The translations under genes and the position numbers were made by a program. From JADJQU01 sp035490315 (GTDB lineage: Bacteria > Planctomycetota > UBA1135 > GCA-002686595), in NCBI GenBank assembly GCA_035490315.1, contig DATHET010000032.1, forward strand, positions 1 through 7,346: a DNA stretch of 7,346 nt, written 5' to 3'. Shown piece by piece: positions 1 to 5,501 of the stretch. Position 1 is the stretch's first letter. Each line of letters begins with the position of its first letter. The notes under the pieces were generated by a model, which saw only the letters and a program-made list of their open reading frames with translations, did no database searches and was not told the DNA's origin.

Positions 1-81
1 TTCTGGGGACGTGACCCTGGCTTCCCGGCACCGAACAATTCGACCCTCTCCGACGGTCTCGAATACACCGTGTGCCCGTGA
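1..81 (+). CDS. C-terminal end of a probable secreted protein (partial)
   Basis: Frame 1 is open from the window edge to a TGA at 79-81 and encodes 26 residues starting FWGRDPG and ending GLEYTVCP. Tails of this kind, a W-x-RDP motif followed by an LSDGL-like motif and a short hydrophobic end with Cys-Pro, are familiar to me from the C-termini of large extracellular planctomycete proteins; that comparison is from memory. A strong intrinsic terminator begins 22 bp after the stop, which fits a real gene end on this strand. The start and most of the protein lie outside the window, so no function can be given. The open frame is short and could be chance, but motif, stop and terminator agree. Confidence 0.55.
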   Translation, partial: FWGRDPGFPAPNNSTLSDGLEYTVCP

Positions 82-103
82 TCTAGAACGAGAACGCAAC
101 GAC

Positions 104-139
104 GCGGGGCGCCTCGAAGGAGGCGCCCCGCTTTTTTTT
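104..139 (+). terminator. Rho-independent terminator, + strand
   Basis: A perfect GC-rich stem (104-115 with 120-131, 12 bp) closed by a GAAG loop is followed directly by eight Ts (132-139). This is a textbook intrinsic terminator for the gene ending at 81. A second small hairpin (140-146 with 150-156, GCGCGAA/TTCGCGC, loop GGA) abuts the T-tract. Read on the minus strand the large stem lacks a good T-tail, so it is at best a weak terminator for the SPFH gene ending at 170. Confidence 0.92.
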
Positions 140-169
140 GCGCGAAGGATTCGCGCCTCTCGCGAACCG

Positions 170-1276
170 CTACGGCCGCGGGCGACCGCAGGCCGCGCAG
201 AACTTCGCGTCGGCGGCCATCGCGGCGCCGCAGCCCGCGCAGAAGCCAACGGCGGGCGTGCTCGACTCCATCGACTTGCCGCAGGCCGCGCAGAATTTCC
301 CGGGAGCGACGGTCGCGTTGCAGGCCTTGCACACCACGCCGGCGGCGATCGGAGCGAGGCTCGAGCCGCCGCGGTTGTCCTTGACCAGCATCTGCGCCAT
401 GGCCATGCCGACGCCGAGACCCGCGCCGCCCATCAGGCCGGCGCCGCTCGCTCCGCCGTCACCGCCGCCGCCCTTCGACATGCCCTCGCCGGCGCCGAGC
501 ATCGCCTTGCCCGCGGCGAACTGCTGGTAGTTGCCGACGCCGCCCATCGAGCGCACGTAGGCCGAATCGGTGTACAGGCGCTTCAGGTTCGTCGCGTCTG
601 TCTCGTCGATCGCGACCACGAAGTTACCCAGGCGCACGATGTCGAGGCCGTAGCTCGCGACGTGCTGATCCATGCTCTTGAGCACGTCGCCCTCGACTTC
701 CTCGGTGTACGCGCCCGAGGTCACGTCGAGCAAGGGCCACTTGTTCTTGACCAATAGCTCGGCGATGCGGTCGCGGATGACCTTGAGCACCTGCTCCTTC
801 ATCCACAAGCGCACCTGGTAGCTCTCCGCGCGGCCCATGCCGACGAGCACCGTGATCAGCATCTGCGCGTCGATCACGCGGAAGCTGAATTCGCCGTGGA
901 CCATCGTCTGCACGGGCACGCCGCTCTTGGGGTCCTCGACGTGGCCGATCGGGCCGCCGAACTTGACGCCCACCTGCTCGTTGGTGGAGACGAAGAAGAC
1001 TTCCGCGATGAACACGCGACCGCCGGTGAAGGAGTCGACGAGATTCGACAGGAAAGGCAGGTTCGCCGTGTCGAGCGTGTGCCGGCCGGGCCCCAGGGTG
1101 CCGACCACCTTGCCATCGCGGAAGAAGACGCAGACTTCGTCGGATTCGACGGTGAGCTGCGACTTCATGGGAATGGTCGGGTCGGGGTGCTTCCAGACCA
1201 CGTGGGACTTCGCGTCGTCCGGACGCGCGATCATCATCTCGCCGACGCCGCGCTTGAACCAATCGATCACGCCCAT
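170..1276 (-). CDS. SPFH-domain (YdjI/virion-core-like) protein with two C-terminal zinc ribbons
   Basis: The 368-residue product has an SPFH (stomatin/prohibitin/flotillin-type) domain over roughly residues 1-245, beginning MGVIDWFKRG and including the conserved opening segment KSQLTVESDEVCVFFRDGKV. A flexible Gly/Ala/Met-rich linker (about 255-300) leads to two zinc ribbons: C316, C319, C329, C332 (CX2CX9CX2C) and C346, C349, C360, C363 (CX2CX10CX2C). There is no obvious N-terminal membrane helix, so it is probably peripheral to the membrane. The architecture matches the B. subtilis YdjI group, sometimes mis-named 'virion core protein'; YdjI links PspA to the membrane together with YdjG and YdjH. 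The ATG at 1276 has a purine-rich AGGAGAG upstream, a usable ribosome site. It is divergent from a YdjG-like gene, which supports a joint envelope role. Fold assignment is strong; the exact role is inferred. Confidence 0.88.
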   Translation of the reverse strand: MGVIDWFKRGVGEMMIARPDDAKSHVVWKHPDPTIPMKSQLTVESDEVCVFFRDGKVVGTLGPGRHTLDTANLPFLSNLVDSFTGGRVFIAEVFFVSTNEQVGVKFGGPIGHVEDPKSGVPVQTMVHGEFSFRVIDAQMLITVLVGMGRAESYQVRLWMKEQVLKVIRDRIAELLVKNKWPLLDVTSGAYTEEVEGDVLKSMDQHVASYGLDIVRLGNFVVAIDETDATNLKRLYTDSAYVRSMGGVGNYQQFAAGKAMLGAGEGMSKGGGGDGGASGAGLMGGAGLGVGMAMAQMLVKDNRGGSSLAPIAAGVVCKACNATVAPGKFCAACGKSMESSTPAVGFCAGCGAAMAADAKFCAACGRPRP

Positions 1277-1482
1277 GGGCTAGCTCTCTCCTGCCGGCAT
1301 GCACCGGCAATATCTTTCGACTCGGCACTCGCTCTCCCCACGCGGGAGACGGCGCGCCACTACGCAGACGATAGGGATTCCTTCACCTCGCGAAAAGGAT
1401 CGCGGGCTTCCCTGCGTGCAAGACGTTGAACATCGACGGCCCGGCCGCGTAGAAAGGTCCGCGAGCTCCCGCGCCAAGGACC
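1277..1482. promoter_or_regulatory. Divergent intergenic region between the SPFH and zinc-ribbon genes
   Basis: This 206-bp spacer must hold start signals for both divergent genes. On the plus strand the best pair is TTGAAC (1426-1431), an 18-bp gap and TAGAAA (1450-1455), which would give a leader of about 20 nt before the GTG at 1483. On the minus strand TTTTCG, a 17-bp gap and TATCGT (about 1371-1399) is a weak candidate. No convincing operator or long palindrome was seen. Shared control of the pair is plausible from the layout only. Confidence 0.3.
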
Positions 1483-2598
1483 GTGACCGACTCCCTCCCG
1501 CCGCCCCTGCCCGACCAGGGCCGACTGCGCCAGCAGAAGAATTTTCCATGCCCCAATTGCGGCGCGGAGCTGGTCTGGGATCCCGACGCGGACGCGCAGG
1601 TGTGCAGCCACTGCGAGTTCCGGCGCCCGGTGATCCAGAGCAACGCGACCATCGTCGAGCGCGCGCTCGAGGACGTGACGGGAAGCGCTCGCGGCTTCGG
1701 AACCGACGCGCGCGTGGCCCAGTGCGGGAGCTGTGGCGCGCGCGTGACGTTCGACGAGTCGGCCACCTCGACCGACTGTGTCTTCTGCGGCTCGCCCTCG
1801 GTGCTGGCCCAGGAAGAGCGGCGCAATCCGCTGCGGCCCGAGTCGCTGATTCCGCTCGACGTCGGCCGCGACACGGTGCGAGCGCAGTTCCGCAAGTGGA
1901 CGCACGGCATGTGGTTTCGGCCCAACGCGCTGAAGAACGTCGATCAGTTCCAGGCGCGCGGCGTCTACGTGCCCTGCTGGACCTTCGACGCGCGGGTGCA
2001 CTCCGACTGGTCGGCGGACTCGGGCACCTATTACTACGTGACGATCCTGGTGCCGATGACGGTCAACGGCCGCACGACGATGGTGCCGCAGCAGGTGCGC
2101 CACGTGAGCTGGACTCCGGCGAACGGCGCGCGCGAGGACTACTTCGATGATCTGCTCGTGCCGGCCTCGGGGTTCGTGCGCGGCGATCTGTTGAAGAAGC
2201 TCGGGGCTTTCGACAACAAGGCCCTGGTCCCCTACCAGCCCGAGTACCTGGCGGGCTGGCACGCGGAGGAGTATCGCGTCGACCTCGCGGATGGCTGGAA
2301 GGCGGCTCAGGCGCGCATCGAGGAGCAGCAGATCGCGCGCTGCGGTGGCGACGTGCCAGGCGACACGCACCGCGATCTGCGCGTGGCGAACACGATCCGC
2401 GATGTGCGCTGGAAGCACATCCTTCTGCCGGTCTGGACGTTGACGTATCGCTGCAATGGAAAACCGTACACGGTCTTGATCCACGGTCAGACGGGCAATG
2501 TCGAGGGAGATGCGCCGATCTCGTGGGCCAAGGTGCTCGGCCTGATCCTCATGATGCTGCTGTTCTTCCTGATCGTCGCTGCGCTCGCCAATTTCTGA
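1483..2598 (+). CDS. Double zinc-ribbon protein with C-terminal membrane helix (YdjG-like)
   Basis: The 371-residue product carries two zinc ribbons near the N-terminus, C23, C26, C41, C44 and C81, C84, C99, C102, both CX2CX14CX2C. A long middle domain follows, with conserved-looking segments such as the motif around YQPEYLAGWHAEEY and, near the end, LPVWTLTYRCNGKPYTV and NGxTG-like HGQTGNVEG. A single hydrophobic helix (about 350-369) ends the protein, so it is probably tail-anchored with the ribbons in the cytoplasm. Such proteins are often mis-annotated as 'primosomal protein N-prime' or TFIIB-like; no helicase motifs are present. In B. subtilis the similar YdjG works with the SPFH protein YdjI at the membrane, matching the divergent SPFH neighbour here. 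An in-frame TAG at 1450 forces a start at or near the GTG at 1483; AAGGA lies only 2 nt before it, too close to be a normal ribosome site. Its last 50 bp overlap the opposing hydrolase gene. Confidence 0.85.
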   Translation: MTDSLPPPLPDQGRLRQQKNFPCPNCGAELVWDPDADAQVCSHCEFRRPVIQSNATIVERALEDVTGSARGFGTDARVAQCGSCGARVTFDESATSTDCVFCGSPSVLAQEERRNPLRPESLIPLDVGRDTVRAQFRKWTHGMWFRPNALKNVDQFQARGVYVPCWTFDARVHSDWSADSGTYYYVTILVPMTVNGRTTMVPQQVRHVSWTPANGAREDYFDDLLVPASGFVRGDLLKKLGAFDNKALVPYQPEYLAGWHAEEYRVDLADGWKAAQARIEEQQIARCGGDVPGDTHRDLRVANTIRDVRWKHILLPVWTLTYRCNGKPYTVLIHGQTGNVEGDAPISWAKVLGLILMMLLFFLIVAALANF

Positions 2599-3937
2599 GC
2601 GCCTGGACGAGTCTTCCGAGGACCACCAGGCCGAGGAACTGCAGCAGGATCGCGAGCAGCACGCCGCCCCAGGGTCCGGCCAGATCGCACAGGCCGTCGC
2701 CTGCCTTGGTCGCAAACACGGAGCTCGCGACGATCGCGCCGACGAGACGCGCGACGTCGACGAGCCAAGCCTTCCATTTGCTTCCGGCGCGCGAGCAGGC
2801 GCGAGCTCCCGCTCCGAGGGCTCCGGCGATGAGCCCGAGACCGAGATCCAGTTGCAGCATCGCGGCGAGGGATCCGACGACCACGCCGCACCAACCGGCG
2901 CGCCAGCTCGCGAGCAATGCACAGCACGCGAAGGCGATCCACCAAGGCACATGTCGCGGCAACCACCACGCCTCCGGCAGGCTCATCTGCAAGGGGTTCG
3001 AGAGATTCGACTCCGCGTGCGGTTCGATGCTGCCCGCGACGTCGTGTCGCGCCAGGAAAGTTTCGAGCTCGGGCGCGAGCTGGTCGAGCTGGCCGAAAGG
3101 CGGCGGGAAGGGCAGGAAGTGACTGCCTTCGAAGATCACGAGACGGCTGTGCGCGGCGAGCCTGTGGCTTTCCTCGGCGCACCACATCGGCACGAGAAAA
3201 TCCTTGCGGCCCTGGGCGATCAGCATCGGCGTCTTCACCGACGCGAGGATCGCGCGCAGCGGGCGCTGGTCGCTCTCCCAGAAGTTGAGGCAGAAGCCAC
3301 TGCGCTCCTTGCGCGTTCCGAACAGACCGAAATGCGGCAGCAGCTCCACGCCCGGCACGACCAGCGCCCACATGAACGCGTACTTGACGTGCTCGAAGAC
3401 GTAGGACCCGCTGCCCTCGCCCTCCTGGACACCGATCGCGGCGATCTGCGCCAGAGAGCGCACGCGGTCCGGCGCGAGGTCGGCCATATGCAGGCCGACG
3501 CCGCCGCCCATCGACCAGGTCGCGACGTGGAAGGAGCTCCAGGGGACGGCGGCCAGCGAAGCCCTGGCGTGGTCGAGGATCGAGCGGCCGCCGGGAACCG
3601 AGGCGCTGCCGCCGAACCCCGGAAGATCGAGGGCGATCACTTCGCGGCCGTCGCGGGCCAGCCGTGCGCCGAGGTGTCCGAAATTCGATGCGTCACCGGG
3701 AGATCCGTGCAGCAGCAGGATCGGGAGCGCTCCCTCTACCGGGCTTTCGGGCTCCCACCGCAGGGCGCTGAGCGCATTCTCACCGACTCCCAGGCTGACC
3801 CGCTCGCTCCCGCCGGGTGTGGGCAAGGCCGGCTCCGCTTGCAGGGCAGTCCTGATCTGCGAAGCCGCGAGCAGGCACAGGTACAGGCCGAGCCACAGCC
3901 AGCGCCTGGAAGCCACGCGAGGGACTGCTTCGCTCAC
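2549..3937 (-). CDS. Membrane-anchored alpha/beta hydrolase with extra C-terminal membrane domain
   Basis: From the GTG at 3937 the product has 462 residues. A signal anchor (about 13-28, WLWLGLYLCLLAAS) precedes an alpha/beta-hydrolase domain (about 45-300): oxyanion-hole motif LLLHGSPGDASNF (74-86), the loop DLPGFGGS (104-111), nucleophile S142 in ATWSMGGG, acid D246 in QGRKD, and H273 in EGSHFLPF. The nucleophile elbow reads T-W-S-M-G, so the usual first Gly is Thr140. After the hydrolase comes a hydrophobic region (about 326-447) with some three to four membrane helices that I do not recognise; it does not show clear DedA/VTT motifs. The substrate is unknown; lipid-like or ester compounds at the membrane are a guess. 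The frame stays open further upstream, but an earlier start would run into tRNA-His, and no ATG occurs before the catalytic core, so GTG 3937 is preferred although no ribosome site is visible. Confidence 0.82.
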   Translation of the reverse strand: MSEAVPRVASRRWLWLGLYLCLLAASQIRTALQAEPALPTPGGSERVSLGVGENALSALRWEPESPVEGALPILLLHGSPGDASNFGHLGARLARDGREVIALDLPGFGGSASVPGGRSILDHARASLAAVPWSSFHVATWSMGGGVGLHMADLAPDRVRSLAQIAAIGVQEGEGSGSYVFEHVKYAFMWALVVPGVELLPHFGLFGTRKERSGFCLNFWESDQRPLRAILASVKTPMLIAQGRKDFLVPMWCAEESHRLAAHSRLVIFEGSHFLPFPPPFGQLDQLAPELETFLARHDVAGSIEPHAESNLSNPLQMSLPEAWWLPRHVPWWIAFACCALLASWRAGWCGVVVGSLAAMLQLDLGLGLIAGALGAGARACSRAGSKWKAWLVDVARLVGAIVASSVFATKAGDGLCDLAGPWGGVLLAILLQFLGLVVLGRLVQALRNWRAQRRSGRTAAS

Positions 3938-4014
3938 GCCGCGGTTGTAGCGAGGCCAGTGCGGCGGACCAAGCTCAGCGCGCGCCGACTCCAGGGCAAG
4001 CTGACCCTGAAGAA

Positions 4015-4092
4015 TGGGGTGAGTGACGGGTCTCGAACCCGCGACCTCCAGGACCACAACCTGGCGCTCTAACCAACTGAGCTACACCCACC
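4015..4092 (-). tRNA. trnH: tRNA-His (anticodon GTG)
   Basis: All four arms fold. The acceptor stem is 4085-4091 paired with 4019-4025 (one G-U pair); the D arm, the anticodon stem CCAGG/CCTGG with loop TTGTGGT (anticodon GTG), and the T arm with TTCGAGA are all intact. An extra 5' G at -1 (4092) sits opposite C73 (4018), the identity mark of bacterial tRNA-His. CCA is encoded in the gene (4015-4017). The tRNA ends 77 bp before the GTG of the hydrolase gene on the same strand, with no clear terminator between them. Confidence 0.98.
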
Positions 4093-4145
4093 GTCCGAAC
4101 CGATTCCCGTGCCGTGGGTCGCGAAACCCGGGCGCGGGGGGCAAG

Positions 4146-4174
4146 AGGATCGGGCGAGGCGCTCTGCTTGTCAA
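4146..4174 (-). promoter_or_regulatory. Candidate sigma70-type promoter for tRNA-His
   Basis: Read on the minus strand, a perfect -35 box TTGACA (4174-4169) is followed after 17 bp by GATCCT (4151-4146), which matches the -10 consensus at three of six positions. It would start RNA near 4139, about 47 nt before the mature tRNA. The -35 box and spacing are ideal and the position is right; the -10 box is weak. The rest of 4093-4213 is GC-rich spacer with no gene that I can support. Confidence 0.45.
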
Positions 4175-4217
4175 GCTGCGCAGCGCCGGCGCGCCGACAA
4201 TCGCTGCCGCCGGCTAG

Positions 4218-4235
4218 GAGCCCGCTGAAAAAGGC
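4218..4235 (+). repeat. Left terminal inverted repeat of the MITE-like element
   Basis: The sequence GAGCCCGCTGAAAAAGGC matches the reverse complement of 4434-4451 with two mismatches, at repeat positions 8 and 17. Confidence 0.9.
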
Positions 4236-4297
4236 ACGGTAGCGAGGCACAGCGCGGGAAGGCGAGACGAGGAGCGCGACGGAACGGCGGCAAGGGT

Positions 4298-4375
4298 TCC
4301 CACGTTAGAGCGCGAAGCGCTCGTAGCGAAGGCTCCTGCGGAGCCTTCGCAGTGGGAGGCGGCCTCCTCGGCCGC
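4298..4375. repeat. Three-hairpin core of the MITE-like element
   Basis: Hairpin A: GAGCGC (4308-4313), GAA loop, GCGCTC (4317-4322). Hairpin B: GCGAAGGCTCC (4326-4336), TGC loop, GGAGCCTTCGC (4340-4350), 11 bp and perfect. These two are enclosed by TCCCAC (4298-4303) pairing with GTGGGA (4352-4357), making a three-way junction. Hairpin C: GCGGCC (4359-4364), TCCTC loop, GGCCGC (4370-4375). Such a compact set of perfect stems is unlikely by chance even at this GC content. Confidence 0.8.
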
Positions 4376-4433
4376 TGAGCACGACGTTCCTAGCGCGACG
4401 AAGTATCGCCGAAGCGCGCGAAGCCGAGTAGGC

Positions 4434-4451
4434 GACTTTTTCAACGGGCTC
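4434..4451 (-). repeat. Right terminal inverted repeat of the MITE-like element
   Basis: On the minus strand it reads GAGCCCGTTGAAAAAGTC, the partner of 4218-4235 with 16 of 18 positions alike. Confidence 0.9.
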
Positions 4452-4463
4452 CTAGGCTCGCGA

Positions 4464-5036
4464 TCAGCGACCGCCGCCGAACATACGCTGCCACAGACTC
4501 GCGCGGCGCTTGGGCGCGGAGCCCGACGCGAGCTGCGCCTGGCCGTTCGCGCCGCGCAGCGCGGGAGCCGCCTTTTCGCGCAGTGTGTCGAGCTCGCGCT
4601 GCATCGAGCCCAGGGCGAAGGCCAGCCGCTTCTGCTGGCGCTCCGACTCGAGCAGCGCCTGGGTGCGCTCCTCGAGCCAGCCCTCGAGGCGATCGATGCG
4701 CTTCTGGCATCCGCGCTCGACGCGCTGGCTGACCTCGAGAGCCGCCTTGCCCTCGCGCAGGTTGTCCAGGAGCCGCCGTTCGCGGTCGCGCGCGACTTCG
4801 ATCTCCGCGGAGAGCCCGGAGAGTCGCTCGAGATAGCCGCGCTCGAAGCGGCCAGGTCCGATCACGCGCAGCGGAGACGCGGAGGCGGACCGGGAGGCCT
4901 CCTCGCCGGCGTGGTCGGGCTCCATGAATTCACGCTTCTGCGCGGGCAGCACGAAGTCGTGCAGGCTGTCGTTCGCTTGGATGGAAATCTCGCCCACCTT
5001 CATTCCTTCGGTCGAAAAGGCACTCGTCTTGCCCAC
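4464..5036 (-). CDS. Coiled-coil protein of unknown function
   Basis: I do not recognise this 190-residue protein. Residues about 12-40 form a short possibly ordered segment (KVGEISIQANDSLHDFVLP), followed by a low-complexity Ser/Ala/Glu stretch (45-57). Residues about 64-155 are rich in Glu, Arg, Leu and Gln in heptad-like spacing, typical of one long coiled coil. The tail is basic and aromatic (KRRASLWQRMFGGGR), which could touch a membrane or a partner. There is no signal peptide or membrane helix, so it is probably cytoplasmic. The start is uncertain: GTG 5036 fits a TAGAAT -10 box 9 nt upstream on a nearly leaderless transcript; ATG 5003 and GTG 4997 lie just after AAGGA, and GTG 4997 has the better spacing. 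It is divergent from the zinc-ribbon/E1 operon and is followed directly by the MITE-like element. Confidence 0.72.
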   Translation of the reverse strand: MGKTSAFSTEGMKVGEISIQANDSLHDFVLPAQKREFMEPDHAGEEASRSASASPLRVIGPGRFERGYLERLSGLSAEIEVARDRERRLLDNLREGKAALEVSQRVERGCQKRIDRLEGWLEERTQALLESERQQKRLAFALGSMQRELDTLREKAAPALRGANGQAQLASGSAPKRRASLWQRMFGGGR

Positions 5037-5045
5037 CCTCGGGCA

Positions 5046-5051
5046 ATTCTA
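5046..5051 (-). promoter_or_regulatory. Candidate -10 box for the coiled-coil gene
   Basis: TAGAAT on the minus strand matches TATAAT at five of six positions and ends 9 nt before the GTG at 5036. No clear -35 box was found. Transcription from it would give an almost leaderless mRNA, which fits the lack of a well-spaced ribosome site. Confidence 0.4.
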
Positions 5052-5104
5052 GGCAGCTAGCGGAAGGTTTAGCCCGTCGATTCGCCAGAGTTCCGGGCGT
5101 CGTC

Positions 5105-5110
5105 TAGAGT
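5105..5110 (+). promoter_or_regulatory. Candidate -10 box for the zinc-ribbon/E1/nucleotidyltransferase operon
   Basis: TAGAGT matches TATAAT at four of six positions and ends 10 nt before the ATG at 5121; a weak TTCGCC (5081-5086) lies 18 bp upstream. It mirrors the TAGAAT placed 9 nt before the divergent GTG at 5036, suggesting both transcripts start almost at the start codon. Confidence 0.35.
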
Positions 5111-5120
5111 GCAGGGCGTG

Positions 5121-5501
5121 ATGGCAGAAGAGGGACCGGATCCACCCGCCAAGAGCTTCGGCGCCATGTCGGAGCACCACTGGTCGCGCGCGCGCCGCGA
5201 TTCGAATCAGGAGGCCCTCGAGTACTACCGCCAGCGCTCGAAGGCTCCGGGAGTGGCCGAGGGCGGGGCGGAGCGGAACTTCTACTGCATGGAATGCGAC
5301 GGCGTGATCCCCCACGACGCCCAGTTGAAGGCCTGTCCGCACTGCGGGGTGGCCCTGGAAGAGGGCGTCAAGCGCTACTTCAACTGGGTCGAGATGGGCG
5401 AGCCGCGCAAGGGCGACCTGCGCGCCCTGATGCCGGCCTTCGCGATCGGACTGGCGGTCCTGGCCGTCCTGGCCTTCCTGCTCCTGCGCTGGCTCCTGTG
5501 A
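5121..5501 (+). CDS. Small zinc-ribbon protein with C-terminal membrane anchor
   Basis: The 126-residue product has a polar N-terminal half with a Tyr/Arg/Gln-rich helix (about 21-41), one zinc ribbon C56, C59, C72, C75 (CX2CX12CX2C, in YCMEC and KACPHC), and a hydrophobic C-terminal helix (about 105-125, rich in Leu, Ala and Val) that ends the protein. It is therefore a tail-anchored membrane protein with a cytoplasmic zinc ribbon. I do not recognise the family. ATG 5121 is chosen over in-frame GTGs at 5109 and 5118 because AGGG lies 4 nt upstream and the -10 box would end at 5110. The stop overlaps the next start (GTGA at 5498-5501), so it is co-translated with the E1 gene and may tether or serve it; that link is inferred. 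Confidence 0.82.
   Translation: MAEEGPDPPAKSFGAMSEHHWSRARRDSNQEALEYYRQRSKAPGVAEGGAERNFYCMECDGVIPHDAQLKACPHCGVALEEGVKRYFNWVEMGEPRKGDLRALMPAFAIGLAVLAVLAFLLLRWLL

Larger units (their letters stand above)
4214..4455. mobile_element. MITE-like structured element with terminal inverted repeats
   Basis: A 234-bp core (4218-4451) is bounded by 18-bp inverted repeats that agree at 16 of 18 positions and by CTAG on each side (4214-4217 and 4452-4455), which may be a 4-bp target duplication, although CTAG is itself palindromic. The interior forms a loose long-range palindrome, for example the arms GCGCG-NNNN-GGCGA near both ends, around a core of tight hairpins. No transposase or convincing ORF lies inside, so it would be a non-autonomous element moved by a transposase elsewhere. 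GGAGCCCGTTGAAAAAG-type ends are common among bacterial insertion sequences, but I cannot assign a family. It begins 8 bp beyond the stop codon of the coiled-coil gene (4464-5036) and may serve as the structured 3' end of that transcript. Confidence 0.75.

Noticed and set aside
1360..2952. Long minus-strand frame of 530 residues opposite the YdjG-like gene
   Set aside because: His/Arg/Ala-rich composition without domains, opposite a well-supported gene; a GC-driven shadow.
2850..2960. DedA/VTT domain in the C-terminal part of the hydrolase
   Set aside because: Hydrolase-VTT fusions exist, but I could not find the characteristic VTT motifs in this segment.
3985..4014. Possible terminator after tRNA-His (CAGGG/CCCTG stem)
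   Set aside because: Only 5 bp with an 8-nt loop and no T-tract on the minus strand.
3938..4057. Longer start for the hydrolase gene at 4057
   Set aside because: It would overlap tRNA-His and put some 40 non-signal residues before an obvious signal anchor.
2852..4072. Plus-strand frame of 406 residues opposite the hydrolase
   Set aside because: Shadow of the hydrolase gene with no recognisable motif, and it runs into the tRNA.
3975..4250. Minus-strand 91-residue frame containing VAQLVRAPGCGPGGRGFETR
   Set aside because: This is the well-known false translation across a tRNA gene; it lies over tRNA-His on the same strand.
4214..4444. Minus-strand 76-residue frame starting MKKSPTRLRALRRYF
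   Set aside because: It spans the MITE-like element almost end to end, begins inside the inverted repeat and has no ribosome site; it reads as a by-product of the structured DNA.
5294..5497. Longer start for the E1 gene at 5294
   Set aside because: The added residues are out-of-frame Arg/Gly-rich translation of the zinc-ribbon gene; the GTG at 5498 gives a normal E1 N-terminus (RRFDRQ) and a coupled overlap.
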